From the NCBI GenBank assembly GCA_007128755.1, contig SKWV01000455.1:1-34626 (forward strand): 34,626 nt of DNA, written 5' to 3'. The translations under genes were made by a program, and so were the position numbers. The notes below the pieces were generated by a model. The model saw only the letters and a program-made list of their open reading frames with translations, was not told the origin of the DNA and made no database searches. This document shows positions 1-8,746 of the stretch, piece by piece. Numbering within the stretch: the first letter of the stretch is position 1; each line of letters opens with the position of its first letter. Source of the DNA: Trueperaceae bacterium (GTDB lineage Bacteria; Deinococcota; Deinococci; Deinococcales; Trueperaceae).

Positions 1-813
1 CGCGTAGCGGATGAACTCGTCGACGGCCTTGATCCTTCCGGGACGTCCGGCCATGCGCAGGTGCAGCCCGACGGACATCATCCTGGGCCAGCGCCGGCTC
101 TCCTCGTACAGCACGTCGAAGGAGTCCTTGAGGTAGGTCACGAAGTCACTCTCGAAGCCGGGTCCCGCCCAGGTATGCGAGTCGTTGACGTCGCCCGTGT
201 AGGGCACCACCACGTGCTGCCGGCCGTCGACCTCGACGAGGTAGGGCACGTCGTCGTTGTAGGCGTCGGAGTCGTAGACGAAGCCGCCCTCCTCCACCAG
301 CAGCGCCCGCGTGTTCATGCTCGGCGCCGTCCGGCAGTACCAGCCCTGGGGGCGTACGCCGGTCGTGGTGCGGATCGACTCGATCGCCATCGCGATGCGC
401 TCGCGCTCGAAGTCGCGCTCCATCGTGAAGTGCTCCTCCCAGCGGTAACCGTGGGCGGTGACCTCGTGGCCGGCGGCCACGATCGCCTTCGCCGCGGCGG
501 GGTTGCGCTCGAGCGCGACGGCGCAGACGCCGAAGGTCACCTTGACCTGGTGCCGGTCGAACAGGTCGAGCATCCGCCAGACGCCGACGCGGGAGCCGTA
601 CTCGAAGAACGACTCGTTCGCCAGGTTGCGCACGCCCTTCGGGAACTCCTTGACGCCCCACTCACCGAGCGTCTCCTGGCGGTCGCCACCGTCCGTGAGG
701 GTGTACTCGGATCCCTCCTCGTAGTTGACGACCAGGCTGATGGCCAGGCGGTTCCCGCCGGGCCAGTCGAACACCGGGGGTTGGTTGCCGTAGCCGACGT
801 AGTCACGATCCAT
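1..813 (-). CDS. PuuE-like polysaccharide deacetylase-fold hydrolase (3' end cut by window edge)
   Basis: The frame is open from an ATG at 813 to the window edge, giving 271 residues without a stop; the C-terminus lies outside. AGGAGG stands 9 bases before the ATG and fixes the start. The protein resembles the cofactor-independent allantoinase (PuuE) branch of the polysaccharide deacetylase family: N-Y-E-E-G at residues 30-34, F-E-Y-G-S-R near 70, G-H-E-V-T-A-H-G-Y-R-W at 115-125 (putative metal His121) and N-T-R...E-E-G-G-F-V-Y-D-S-D-A-Y at 167-185. Members usually have about 300 residues, so little is missing. No signal peptide is visible, so it is probably cytoplasmic. Known members open allantoin or remove acyl groups from amides; the substrate here is not shown. 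It is the last visible gene of the block 1 operon, 48 bases after the DUF885-like peptidase. Confidence 0.85.
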   Translation of the reverse strand, partial: MDRDYVGYGNQPPVFDWPGGNRLAISLVVNYEEGSEYTLTDGGDRQETLGEWGVKEFPKGVRNLANESFFEYGSRVGVWRMLDLFDRHQVKVTFGVCAVALERNPAAAKAIVAAGHEVTAHGYRWEEHFTMERDFERERIAMAIESIRTTTGVRPQGWYCRTAPSMNTRALLVEEGGFVYDSDAYNDDVPYLVEVDGRQHVVVPYTGDVNDSHTWAGPGFESDFVTYLKDSFDVLYEESRRWPRMMSVGLHLRMAGRPGRIKAVDEFIRYA

Positions 814-861
814 CGCTGCATGCCTCCTGGGGCCGATCGAGCGGCGCGCGCGCTGCGTCGA

Positions 862-2088
862 TCATGCGTAGGTGAAGGGGTCGAACGGCTGGCCGCTGGC
901 CTCGGCCACGGCGGTCACGAAGGTGCTGGTGGAGTGCGGCGTGCGGTAGATGAGGTCGAAGAAGCGCTGCCGATCGCCTTCGCTGCCCTCGAAGCGCTTG
1001 AAGGCCTCGTTCACGATCCGGCGCCCGTAGTAGTACTGCGCGTAGTTCGTGCGCGCCAGCGAGTCGGTGAAGAACTCGTAGGCCCGTTCGGCGTCGTCGC
1101 GCAGCACGAAGTGGTCGACCATCAGGTCGACGGCCTCCGTGCGCGTCATCTCGCCGGTGTTACAGGCGAGACAGGCGTTGTTCATGGCGATCCGACCGAG
1201 ATCCATGTAGGCCAGCCCCATGCGGAGCGCAAGGGCCTCCTTCGTGTCGCCCTCATCCCAACCGAGGAAGTGCATGGCGACCTCGGGGCCCCCTTCGAAG
1301 ACGGCGTTCGTGGGGTTGTTGAGCTGGTAGTACGCCGCCTCGACGGGCCAGCGACCTTGCCCGTAGAGGGAGTCCCAGAGGGCGTAGAAGGTCTGGTGCC
1401 CCGGGTACGCCTCGTGACAGAGCACGTGCACGAAGAGGTCGCGCTGCCACGACTTGTCGATGTTGAAGTGCAGCCACCCACGCGCGTTGCCCGTGTACTG
1501 CGAGCGGCCGCTGTAGTGGACGTCACGGATGCCGGTGAAGGAGTCGACGCCCTCACCGGGCGGCAGCTTCAGGACCTTCAGCTCCGTGTCGCGCCGCGCG
1601 TCTTCGAGGATCTGCTTGCCCCAGTCGATCACCGCGTCCCCCGTGAGGCTCGTGTCAGCCAGCCACGTGTCGACCTGCCGCTCGAGCGGGCCCTCGTACC
1701 CGAGGGCGCCGAGGCCCTCGTGCAGCTCGGCGCGGAGCCGGTGCGTCTCGCTCTCCGGGATCGGGACGTGATCGATCTCGAGGATGCCACGAACGAGCTC
1801 CCGATACGGTCGGTCCTCGTCGCGCAAGACGCTGACGACGGTCCGCGAACCGCGGAGGAGCGCCGCCATGTAGGCGTGCGGGTGGCCGGTCGTGCCGGCC
1901 ACGACGGACTCGACGGTGTCGAGCGCCCCCTCGACGGCATCGAGGCTCGTGAGCGTCGGCGTGACGTCGGTGTAGTTCGTCAGGACGAGCGGGCGCCCGA
2001 AGCGTGGCCGCCCCAGCTCGCTGAGGCTCGTGACGGCGTCGACGTAGAGCCGAGCGGTTGCGGGATCGGTGTAGACGAGCGGTGGCAT
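862..2088 (-). CDS. DUF885-like zinc metallopeptidase (gluzincin)
   Basis: A 408-residue protein with H-E-A-Y-P-G-H at residues 225-231, the extended HExxxGH form typical of the DUF885 family, followed by F-E-G-G-P-E at 264-269, where Glu265 is the likely third zinc ligand. DUF885 proteins are usually 550-600 residues, so this one is short, mostly in the N-terminal part. There is no signal peptide, suggesting a cytoplasmic peptidase acting on short peptides after import. AAGGAG four bases before the ATG supports the start. It lies 36 bases after the amidase in the same operon. The metal motif is plainly visible; peptidase activity is inferred from it, and the substrate is unknown. Confidence 0.8.
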   Translation of the reverse strand: MPPLVYTDPATARLYVDAVTSLSELGRPRFGRPLVLTNYTDVTPTLTSLDAVEGALDTVESVVAGTTGHPHAYMAALLRGSRTVVSVLRDEDRPYRELVRGILEIDHVPIPESETHRLRAELHEGLGALGYEGPLERQVDTWLADTSLTGDAVIDWGKQILEDARRDTELKVLKLPPGEGVDSFTGIRDVHYSGRSQYTGNARGWLHFNIDKSWQRDLFVHVLCHEAYPGHQTFYALWDSLYGQGRWPVEAAYYQLNNPTNAVFEGGPEVAMHFLGWDEGDTKEALALRMGLAYMDLGRIAMNNACLACNTGEMTRTEAVDLMVDHFVLRDDAERAYEFFTDSLARTNYAQYYYGRRIVNEAFKRFEGSEGDRQRFFDLIYRTPHSTSTFVTAVAEASGQPFDPFTYA

Positions 2089-2124
2089 GTGACTCCTTCG
2101 GGAGGGCGACGGGATCGGTCGGCC

Positions 2125-3798
2125 TCAGGGGCGGTCGGTCGCCGCGCCGGGCGCGGCGAGGGGGGTGGCGAGCGTGCCGCCCGGGGGGACGGCGTACGGG
2201 GGCGTGAAGCGCAAGGCTGGTTCGAGCGCGATGGTGCGCGCCGGCCGGAGGGCCGCGAGACCCTTTCGCACGCCGTCGACGAGGCGCTGGATGCGCGCGA
2301 GGTCGGTGTCGTCGAGGGGGAGAGCTTGCCGCTCCGCCTCGTCACGCAACGCGTCCGTGATCGGCGTCGCCGCGCGCGTGGGCATCATCGCATCCGGCGC
2401 GGGCGTCACGACCGTCGTCACCAGCGTCGGCCGCCGCGCGTGCCATGTGGTAGCACGCTCGAACGCGTGCGCGACGCGGAACATCATCGACTCGTCGAAG
2501 TGACGGGCTACGACCTGGAGGGCCACGGGGAGGCCGTCGCCGTCGACACCGCACGGGAGCGTGATGGCAGGGTGTCCGGTGAGGTTCCAGTGTCGCGTCC
2601 CCCAGCTCGTGTCCGGGGGCGACTGGACCCACGCCTCGCGGGTGACGCGCGTGAACGGGAGCGTGGGTGTGACGAGTGCGTCGATGTCGGCGAACGCCGC
2701 CGCGGCCTCGTGGGCCCAGAGGGTGCGGAGTTGCTGGGCGAGGGCGACGTCGGCGCCGGAAGCGAAGGCGCCGGAGGCGATGTGGGCTCGGGCCTTGGGG
2801 CCGTAACGGCGACCTTCGCTGCGGAGCGTGGCGGCGTGCAGGGCGAACGCCTCCCACATCGAGATCAGGTTGCCGGCAGGTGCGACGGAGCCGGCCGAGG
2901 GGAGGTGGACGGGGACGATGGTGGCGCCCAACGCGCGCAGCACCTCCAGCACCTCGCCGAAGGCGGCTTCGACGGAGCGTTCGAGCCCCTCGTGGAAGTG
3001 GTCGAGGCTGACGCCGACGCGCACACCCCGAAGGTCGTCCGTCAGCGCGTCCAGGTAGCGCGGGACGGCGACGTCCGCCGACGTCGGGTCGCGCGGATCG
3101 TGCCCCGCCATCGCCTCCAGCATGAGCGCTGCGTCGGTCACGGTGCGCGTCATCGGTCCGACGCTGTCCATCGACCACGAGAGCGGCACGAGCCCGAACC
3201 GGCTCACGCGTCCGTAGGTGGCCTTGAGCCCGACGATGCCGCAGAGCGCGGCGGGCGCGCGGATCGATCCGCCGGTGTCGCTGCCGGTGGCGATGGTCGT
3301 GAGGCCGCCCGCGATCGCCGAGGCGGACCCGGCGCTCGACGCGCCGCTGTAGAGCGTGGGATCCCACGGGTTCGGCGTGTCGCCGTGCTCGATCATGTCG
3401 CCGCAGGCGAACTCGGTGGTGTTGGTCTTGCCGAGCAGGATCGCGCCGGCCGCCTCGAGGCGCGCCACGGCCGTGGCGCCCTCGGTCGGCGCGTGCGCGA
3501 ACGACGTGCGGGAGTGCACCCCGGTGCGGACGCGGCGCGTCCAGAGGTTGTCCTTGTGCGAGACCGGCACGCCGAAGAGCGGAGCGTCTCCACGCCCCTT
3601 GCCGATCTCGTACTCGGCGAACCTCGCGGCGGACATCGCCGCGTCGGCGGTGACCAGCACGTGTGAGCGGTAGACGCCATCGAACGTGTCGAGGCGGCGG
3701 AGCAGCGCCGCGACCACCTCCACGGGCGAGACCTCGCGCGCGGTGTAGGCGGCGCGCAGTTCGGTGGCGCTCAGGAACGCGAGGCCGTCGTCAGTCAC
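2125..3798 (-). CDS. Amidase signature family enzyme with GatC/AtzG-like C-terminal tail
   Basis: A 557-residue amidase signature protein. The catalytic triad reads Lys82 (V-S-H-K-D-N), cis-Ser154 (S-G-A-S-S-A-G-S) and nucleophile Ser178 (G-S-D-T-G-G-S-I-R). The family hydrolyses amide bonds, releasing ammonia or an amine; substrates range from aryl amides to allophanate and Gln-tRNA. The catalytic core ends near residue 440. The last 110 residues contain a helical stretch around L-P-L-D-D-T-D followed by a proline-rich end that resembles GatC/AtzG small subunits fused to the enzyme; this is inference from pattern only. The start is GTG at 3798, six bases after the stop of the M55 gene and preceded by GAAGG, which suggests translational coupling. 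It is probably cytoplasmic. Confidence 0.88.
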   Translation of the reverse strand: MTDDGLAFLSATELRAAYTAREVSPVEVVAALLRRLDTFDGVYRSHVLVTADAAMSAARFAEYEIGKGRGDAPLFGVPVSHKDNLWTRRVRTGVHSRTSFAHAPTEGATAVARLEAAGAILLGKTNTTEFACGDMIEHGDTPNPWDPTLYSGASSAGSASAIAGGLTTIATGSDTGGSIRAPAALCGIVGLKATYGRVSRFGLVPLSWSMDSVGPMTRTVTDAALMLEAMAGHDPRDPTSADVAVPRYLDALTDDLRGVRVGVSLDHFHEGLERSVEAAFGEVLEVLRALGATIVPVHLPSAGSVAPAGNLISMWEAFALHAATLRSEGRRYGPKARAHIASGAFASGADVALAQQLRTLWAHEAAAAFADIDALVTPTLPFTRVTREAWVQSPPDTSWGTRHWNLTGHPAITLPCGVDGDGLPVALQVVARHFDESMMFRVAHAFERATTWHARRPTLVTTVVTPAPDAMMPTRAATPITDALRDEAERQALPLDDTDLARIQRLVDGVRKGLAALRPARTIALEPALRFTPPYAVPPGGTLATPLAAPGAATDRP

Positions 3799-3804
3799 GT
3801 GCCT

Positions 3805-4647
3805 TCACCCCTTGATCCAGGCGCCCCAGGCGGGCTGCCAGGCCTCGACGGCGATCGAGTAGGCGGCGTAGGCCTCGACCATGGTCGCCGCCTCGAACGC
3901 CACGGTGTCGTCGTCGACGAGACTGGCCCCGAGCTGCCGCGCGGCGCTCTCCGCCGAGCCGGTCTCCTTGAACTGCAGCCGGATCGCGACCGGCGCGCTC
4001 GATGCCTCCGGCTTCACGCGTGAAGCGTGCCCCACGCCCGCCGCGGCGCCGCGCCGGATCGCGGCGCAGGCGAGCGAGGGGTGGAGGCAGCGCGCGGCGT
4101 AGCGGCCGAGGGCCCACTTGACGGTCACCAGTTCGGCGTCCGGGCAGTCGAGCGCCGCCTCGGCGGTGGTGAGGTCGTCGCCGGTCACCAGCATCGTCGG
4201 CACGCCGAGCGAGGCGGCGACGCGCGCGTTCAGACCGATCTCGCCGACGACCCGGCCATCGACGGAGAGGTTCGCCACCGCCTGCCCGTTCGTGGTGTGG
4301 CTGAGCACGCCCGCGCGGCCGTGGCGCGTGTGATACCCGACGAGCAGGAGCGCCGAGAAGCTCCCGTCGAGGCCGTCGATCTGACCGAGGCGCCGCGGCG
4401 AACCGGTGATCAGCTGCGCGCGGGGGTCGAGATCGGCGATGCGCATGTTGCGCATGCCGTTCCCGCCATGCGAGTCGCTCACGACTACCTCGGTCGCTCC
4501 CGCATCGAAGGCTCCCTGCACGGCGGCGTTCGCCTCCTGCGCCATCGCGGTACGGCCGAGCTCGTAGTCGAAGCCCTTCGGGTCGGTCTGCTCGCGGTGC
4601 ACGATGCCGGCGCACCCTTCCATATCGACGGAGACGTAGACCTTCAT
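3805..4647 (-). CDS. M55 family D-aminopeptidase (DppA-like)
   Basis: A 280-residue protein, close to the usual family length, opening with M-K-V-Y-V-S-V-D-M-E-G. The zinc ligands of Bacillus subtilis DppA have counterparts here: Asp8, Glu10, His60 (S-D-S-H-G), His106 (G-Y-H) and Glu136, with His117 in the place of the catalytic histidine. Family members form a self-compartmentalising decamer that removes N-terminal D-amino acids from short peptides, often encoded beside dipeptide transporters. The context here is similar, with many peptidases and peptide-type transport genes. AGAAGGAG about seven bases before the ATG fixes the start. It sits 29 bases after the amidohydrolase and six before the amidase. 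A D-amino-acid-containing substrate is a reasonable inference. Confidence 0.9.
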   Translation of the reverse strand: MKVYVSVDMEGCAGIVHREQTDPKGFDYELGRTAMAQEANAAVQGAFDAGATEVVVSDSHGGNGMRNMRIADLDPRAQLITGSPRRLGQIDGLDGSFSALLLVGYHTRHGRAGVLSHTTNGQAVANLSVDGRVVGEIGLNARVAASLGVPTMLVTGDDLTTAEAALDCPDAELVTVKWALGRYAARCLHPSLACAAIRRGAAAGVGHASRVKPEASSAPVAIRLQFKETGSAESAARQLGASLVDDDTVAFEAATMVEAYAAYSIAVEAWQPAWGAWIKG

Positions 4648-4676
4648 GTGGGTGCTCCTTCTCGGGGTGTCTCGCG

Positions 4677-5882
4677 TCAGGCGCCGATGTTGGCGAAGGT
4701 CCGGAAGTCGCGGGGGTCGGGAAGCCGCGCCGAGCCGCCGACGACGCTGAGGCGCCCATCCACCCAGACGTGCTCGACACGCTCGATGACCGTCAGGTCG
4801 GCCGAGAGGTCGCCGCCGAGGATGACGATGTCGGCCGTCTTGCCCTCATCGAGGCTGCCGGTCCGGTCGGACTGGCGGATCAGCTCCGCCCCACGGATGG
4901 TGATCGCCTGCAGCACGTCGATCTCGCGCTCGAACACCCCGAACTCGAGGAGCTGCTGCATCTCGGCGAGGATCGCGCCGTGCGGAACCACGGGCGAGCC
5001 CGAGTCGGTGCCGAACGCGAGCTTCGCGCCGGCGCGGCGCGCGCGCCCGAGGCCCTCGTGGCGACCCTTGTCGGCGAGCTGGGCGCGACGGCGGTCGATG
5101 ACGCTCTGCTTCATGCCCCAGGCGGCTCCCTCGCGGGCCTGCAGCACGACCGGCGACAGCGTGGGGACGATCCAGACGCCGCCCTCGACGATCTTGGCGA
5201 TCAGTTCGTCGCTGTAGTCGCCCCCGTGCTCGATGCAGTCGACGCCCGCGTCGACGGCCAGCTCGGCCCACACGCCCGCGTCGGTCGTGACCGGCACGCC
5301 TTGATCATGGGCCTGCTCAACGCATGCCGAGAGCTCGGCGGGCGTGTAGGAGTGCGCCATCAGCTTGATCCAGTCGGCGCCGTCGCGTATCTGCTCGCGC
5401 GTCGCCTTGCGGACCTCGTCCGCTCCATCGGCCTCGCGGTTCCCGTACCAGATGTGCCCGCCGGTCCGGCAGATCGCGCGACCGCAGGTGATGACCTTCG
5501 GCCCGGCGATGAGGCCGCCCTGCTGCGCCTGGCGTGCCACCAGTCCGGTGTCGTGGACGCCCCCGAGATCGCGGAACGTCGTGACGCCCGCCTCGACGGC
5601 GGAGATGAGCCCGCGAGCGACCTTGACGTAGCCCATCGGCCCATCGTGGCGGCTCTGTCCCTCGAGGTCCGAGAACCCATCCCAGGCGAGATGCCCGTGC
5701 AGGTTCATCAGGCCCGGCATGACGGTCTTGCCACCGGCGTCGATGACGTTCCCGCGTTCGCCGACCTCGCCGACCTGGGCGATCGTTCCACCGTCGATGA
5801 CGATGCCGGGGTTCGGTCTGAACACGCCCGCGACGGCGTCGAACAGCGTGCCCCCCTTGATGGTGAAGGTCGTGCTGCTCAT
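4677..5882 (-). CDS. Metal-dependent amidohydrolase (imidazolonepropionase/prolidase-like) with altered metal ligand
   Basis: A 401-residue TIM-barrel amidohydrolase. The composite beta domain is formed by both ends (P-G-L-M-N-L-H-G-H near 56-64, and the C-terminal I-V-I-L-G-G-D-L). Metal ligands are His62, His64, Lys173 (W-I-K-L-M, possible carboxylated lysine), His219 (I-E-H-G) and Asp293 (F-G-T-D-S-G). The ligand expected in the V-x-x-H segment is Asp201 (V-T-T-D-A-G), whereas the paralogue at 33274-34506 keeps His. Family members cleave cyclic amides, imides or Xaa-Pro and other dipeptides; the substrate is not predictable here. Its ATG overlaps the stop of the upstream allantoinase-like gene as ATGA, so the two are translationally coupled. 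It is probably cytoplasmic. Confidence 0.88.
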   Translation of the reverse strand: MSSTTFTIKGGTLFDAVAGVFRPNPGIVIDGGTIAQVGEVGERGNVIDAGGKTVMPGLMNLHGHLAWDGFSDLEGQSRHDGPMGYVKVARGLISAVEAGVTTFRDLGGVHDTGLVARQAQQGGLIAGPKVITCGRAICRTGGHIWYGNREADGADEVRKATREQIRDGADWIKLMAHSYTPAELSACVEQAHDQGVPVTTDAGVWAELAVDAGVDCIEHGGDYSDELIAKIVEGGVWIVPTLSPVVLQAREGAAWGMKQSVIDRRRAQLADKGRHEGLGRARRAGAKLAFGTDSGSPVVPHGAILAEMQQLLEFGVFEREIDVLQAITIRGAELIRQSDRTGSLDEGKTADIVILGGDLSADLTVIERVEHVWVDGRLSVVGGSARLPDPRDFRTFANIGA

Positions 5883-7348
5883 CGGGTGGTCCTCCCTGAG
5901 ATCTGGGGTTCGGGTGGTTCGGCGGCGGTCGCCGGTTCACGCACGACGACTTCCCCGCGTCCTGGTTCGGCGAGGATGCGTCCCGCTTCGACGACGCACG
6001 CTCCTCGTGACCAGACCGAGACGATGGCACCCTGGCAGCGCCGACCGAGCACGTGTCGGATCGCATCGGCGCTGCGACTGTGGAAGGTCTCGGGCGTCAG
6101 CACCGTCTCCGCCTCGGGATCGAGGAGCACGAGGTCGGCGTCGGCTCCCTCGCGGACGTGCCCCTTGCGAGTGCCGATGCCGAACAGGGTCGCCGGCCGC
6201 TCGGAGGTCCAGGCGACCACCTCTTCGAGGGTCGAGGCGCCTCGCAGCGCCTCGTCCCAGAGCAAACGACCGGTGAGCTCCACGCCGGGGATGCCGGACC
6301 CGACGTGCCAGATATCACTCCAACCCATCTCCTTCTCGTCGCCGCGGAAGGGCGCGTGATCGCTCGCGATGGTGGCGATCGTGCCGTCGCGCAGCGCCGC
6401 GCGCAGGGCGGCCTGATCGGCGCTCGTGCGCATGGGGGGGTTGATCTTGACGAACGGCCCGTGCGTGCGGATGTCGTCCTCCGAGCCGAAGAGGTAGGCG
6501 GGCGTCGTCTCGGCCGTCATCTCCTGGCCGCGCGAGCGGAACCAGCGGATGTACTCGACGGCGCGACCCGAGCTGAGGTGCACGACGTGGACGCGGGCGC
6601 CGATCACCTCGTTCATGGCACCGAGCCGCGCCACCGCGATCGCCTCGGCCACGTCGGGCCGGGAGCGGGCGTGCGCGATCGGGTCGGAGCGACCGGCCGC
6701 CTGCTGACGGGCCTCGAAGAGGTCGATCAGCCCCTGGTCCTCGGCGTGGACGCACATCAGGAGGCCGGTGTCACGCACCAGCTCGAGCGCTCGGTACACG
6801 TCCCGGTCCTCGGTCATCGCGAGGCCGGCGAAGGAGGACTCGCGCCCCGGCGGGAAGCCGTGCATCATCACCTTGAACGCCACGGCACCGGCGTCGGCCA
6901 TCTCCTGCAGCCGCGGGGCGTCGAGGTCGCCCGGAGCGGCGAAGAAACCGACGTCGATGCGCGCCTGGTCACGCGCGAGCCGCATGCGGCGCTCCAGCAC
7001 CTCGGGCGTGGCGCAGGCGGGCTCGCTGATCGGCATCTCCAGGATCGTGGTGACGCCGCCGGCCGCCGCCGCCGCCGTGCCGGAGTCGAAGTCCTCGCGC
7101 TCGGGGTGATCGGGTGCCCGACAGTGGAAGTGCGTGTCGACGATGCCGGGGAGCACGAACAGCCCGCGGGCGTCGACCGTGCGGTGGGCGCTCAGGAGGG
7201 TGCCGGGCGCGGCCACCGCGACGATCCGTCCATCGCGGACGCCCACGTCGAGGAGCGCGCGACCGCCATCGCCTACTACCGTGCCGCCGACGATCTTCAG
7301 GTCGAGGGGCTCGGCCACCTCAGCCTCGCCTGACCGGGTTCCGATCAT
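5879..7348 (-). CDS. Allantoinase/dihydroorotase-like cyclic amidohydrolase
   Basis: A 489-residue cyclic amidohydrolase. Binuclear metal ligands are all visible: His73 and His75 (D-T-H-F-H), Lys159 (V-A-F-K-V, the carbamylated lysine), His201 (C-V-H-A-E), His257 (V-V-H-L-S) and Asp330 (A-S-D-H-A-P). The segment A-A-A-A-A-G-G-V-T-T-I-L-E-M-P is typical of allantoinases and dihydroorotases rather than the hydantoinase/dihydropyrimidinase branch. It likely opens a cyclic ureide or imide ring in the cytoplasm. Its ATG overlaps the aminotransferase stop (ATGA at 7345-7348) and its stop overlaps the next start in the same way. Together with the PuuE-like, M20 and LDH2-type genes it hints at ureide catabolism, but allantoin itself is not proven. 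Confidence 0.87.
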   Translation of the reverse strand: MIGTRSGEAEVAEPLDLKIVGGTVVGDGGRALLDVGVRDGRIVAVAAPGTLLSAHRTVDARGLFVLPGIVDTHFHCRAPDHPEREDFDSGTAAAAAGGVTTILEMPISEPACATPEVLERRMRLARDQARIDVGFFAAPGDLDAPRLQEMADAGAVAFKVMMHGFPPGRESSFAGLAMTEDRDVYRALELVRDTGLLMCVHAEDQGLIDLFEARQQAAGRSDPIAHARSRPDVAEAIAVARLGAMNEVIGARVHVVHLSSGRAVEYIRWFRSRGQEMTAETTPAYLFGSEDDIRTHGPFVKINPPMRTSADQAALRAALRDGTIATIASDHAPFRGDEKEMGWSDIWHVGSGIPGVELTGRLLWDEALRGASTLEEVVAWTSERPATLFGIGTRKGHVREGADADLVLLDPEAETVLTPETFHSRSADAIRHVLGRRCQGAIVSVWSRGACVVEAGRILAEPGRGEVVVREPATAAEPPEPQISGRTTR

Positions 7349-8493
7349 GCGTGCGCGTCGGCTTCAGCGCGGATCCGTCGCACCAGCGCCTGCAGCCGCT
7401 CCAAGCCCTCCTCGAGCCGGGGCGACGCCTGCATGAGCGAGCCACGGATGCAGCCGTCACCACCCGCGCCGAGAATCAGGCCCGCCTCGCGTGCCAGCCG
7501 CATGAACGTCTCGAGGTCGACACCGCTCGGCCGGACGTCCGCGAAGATGTAGTAGGCGCCCCGCGGCCGGGCGTACGGCAGCTCGATCTCGTCGAGTGCC
7601 TGCATCCAGGCGATCCGTCGCCGGTCGTACTCGGCGAGGATGGGGACGAACCAGTCGCGCGGCGCGTTCAGCGCCGCGGCTGCACCGTACTGCGCCGTGA
7701 TCGGCGCGCAGATCGTCATCGCGTGGTGGAACGGCAGCATGGCGTGGATGAGATCCGGTGGCGCGACGACGTATCCGAGGCGGACGCCCGTCAGCGCGTA
7801 CCCCTTCGACAAGCTGTTGATCGTCACCGTGCGCTCGCGTGCGGCAGGCAGCGTGGCGACCGAGGTGTGGACGGCGCCGTCGAACACGTAATGCTCGTAG
7901 ATCTCGTCGGAGACGATCACGAGATCGTGCTCTTCGGCTACACGCACGATCGACTCGAGCACGTCGCGGGGGAAGACGGCGCCCGTCGGGTTGCTCGGCG
8001 ACACGAGGATGACCGCCTTGGTGCGCGGAGTGATGGCTGCGGCGATCGCCTCGGCCGTCGGCACGAAGCCCGACGCGAACGTGGTGGGGACCCGCACCAT
8101 CGTGCCGCCGGCGATCGTGGCCGCACGAGTGTAGACGCCGTAGTGCGGGTCCGTGATGAGGACCTCGTCGCCGGGATCGAGCAGCGTCATGAGGACCGTC
8201 ATCAGAGCTTCCTGCGCGCCGGCGGTGACGAGGACCTCGGATTCGGGATCGATGCGGAGGCCGTTCTCGCGCTCGAGCTTCGCGGCGATCGCCTCGCGGA
8301 GCGCCGGTATGCCCGCCCAGGCGGTGTACTGGAGCTTCGCGGCCAGGAGCGAATCGACCATCGCGTCGATGATGAACGACGGCGTCGTGAAGTCGGGCGT
8401 GCCGGACGCGAGATTGATGGACCCTGACGTGTCGATCGACGTCTGGGGCTGGATCGCGATCGATCTGGCCCGAGCGGATACGAAGTCGCGCAT
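7345..8493 (-). CDS. Class I/II PLP-dependent aminotransferase
   Basis: A fold-type I aminotransferase of 382 residues when started at the ATG at 8493. PLP residues are Asn168 (S-P-S-N-P-T-G), Asp196 (V-S-D-E-I-Y), Lys230 (L-S-K-G-Y, the Schiff-base lysine) and Arg238 (V-R-L-G-Y). The open frame runs upstream to 8727, but the promoter at 8614-8642 implies transcription from about 8607, so the longer starts would not be on the transcript. GGGAGAGG just before 8493 and the family-like N-terminus M-R-D-F-V-S-A-R-A-R support this start. It is the first gene of the operon under the GntR-type operator at 8584-8601. It probably transfers an amino group between an amino acid and a 2-oxo acid; specificity cannot be read from the sequence. 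Confidence 0.92.
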   Translation of the reverse strand: MRDFVSARARSIAIQPQTSIDTSGSINLASGTPDFTTPSFIIDAMVDSLLAAKLQYTAWAGIPALREAIAAKLERENGLRIDPESEVLVTAGAQEALMTVLMTLLDPGDEVLITDPHYGVYTRAATIAGGTMVRVPTTFASGFVPTAEAIAAAITPRTKAVILVSPSNPTGAVFPRDVLESIVRVAEEHDLVIVSDEIYEHYVFDGAVHTSVATLPAARERTVTINSLSKGYALTGVRLGYVVAPPDLIHAMLPFHHAMTICAPITAQYGAAAALNAPRDWFVPILAEYDRRRIAWMQALDEIELPYARPRGAYYIFADVRPSGVDLETFMRLAREAGLILGAGGDGCIRGSLMQASPRLEEGLERLQALVRRIRAEADAHA

Positions 8494-8583
8494 GCCTCTC
8501 CCTGTCGGCGCACGGGACCGAACCGGGCGCGGGTCGGGGTTGACGACACGAGACATGCAGTGCGTGCAGGAAGCTGCGCCAAG

Positions 8584-8601
8584 CTGTCGATTGTCGACAA
8601 T
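8584..8601 (-). promoter_or_regulatory. Putative GntR operator O1
   Basis: The sequence CTGTCGATTGTCGACAAT (read on the plus strand) contains the perfect palindrome ATTGTCGACAAT at 8590-8601; one more base on each side also pairs (8589-8602). The same 18 bases recur, inverted, at 9520-9537. The core begins 12 bases downstream of the -10 box of the aminotransferase promoter, where binding would block the start of transcription. TTGT-N-N-ACAA palindromes are common for FCD-type GntR regulators, and one is encoded next door. Binding is inferred. Confidence 0.8.
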
Positions 8602-8613
8602 CACCCGCCGAGC

Positions 8614-8642
8614 AGTATCGGCCGTCAGGAAGGCATTGTCAA
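8614..8642 (-). promoter_or_regulatory. Promoter of the aminotransferase (block 1) operon
   Basis: On the minus strand, a perfect TTGACA -35 box (8637-8642) and a GATACT -10 box (8614-8619, 4 of 6 to consensus) are separated by exactly 17 bases (8620-8636). Transcription would start near 8607, inside or just before operator O1. This lies between the regulator gene and the aminotransferase, so the operon has its own start point. Confidence 0.75.
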
Positions 8643-8746
8643 GGTGACGAGGTCGTGAACGGTCTCCACCCGTATCGCCGCCGCGCTGGCGCGACCAGAT
8701 CGCGGTTCCCTCTTGGAGCCGCTCCACCAGTCGACGGCCGCGCGAC

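Noticed and set aside
61..3666. Plus-strand open frame of 1201 codons
   Set aside because: It runs antisense to three well-supported genes, is rich in Arg, Val, Glu and Gly from high-GC codon bias, and shows no family motif.
8494..8727. Longer N-terminus for the block 1 aminotransferase
   Set aside because: It would start upstream of the predicted transcription start at about 8607 and include the operator and promoter in the coding region.
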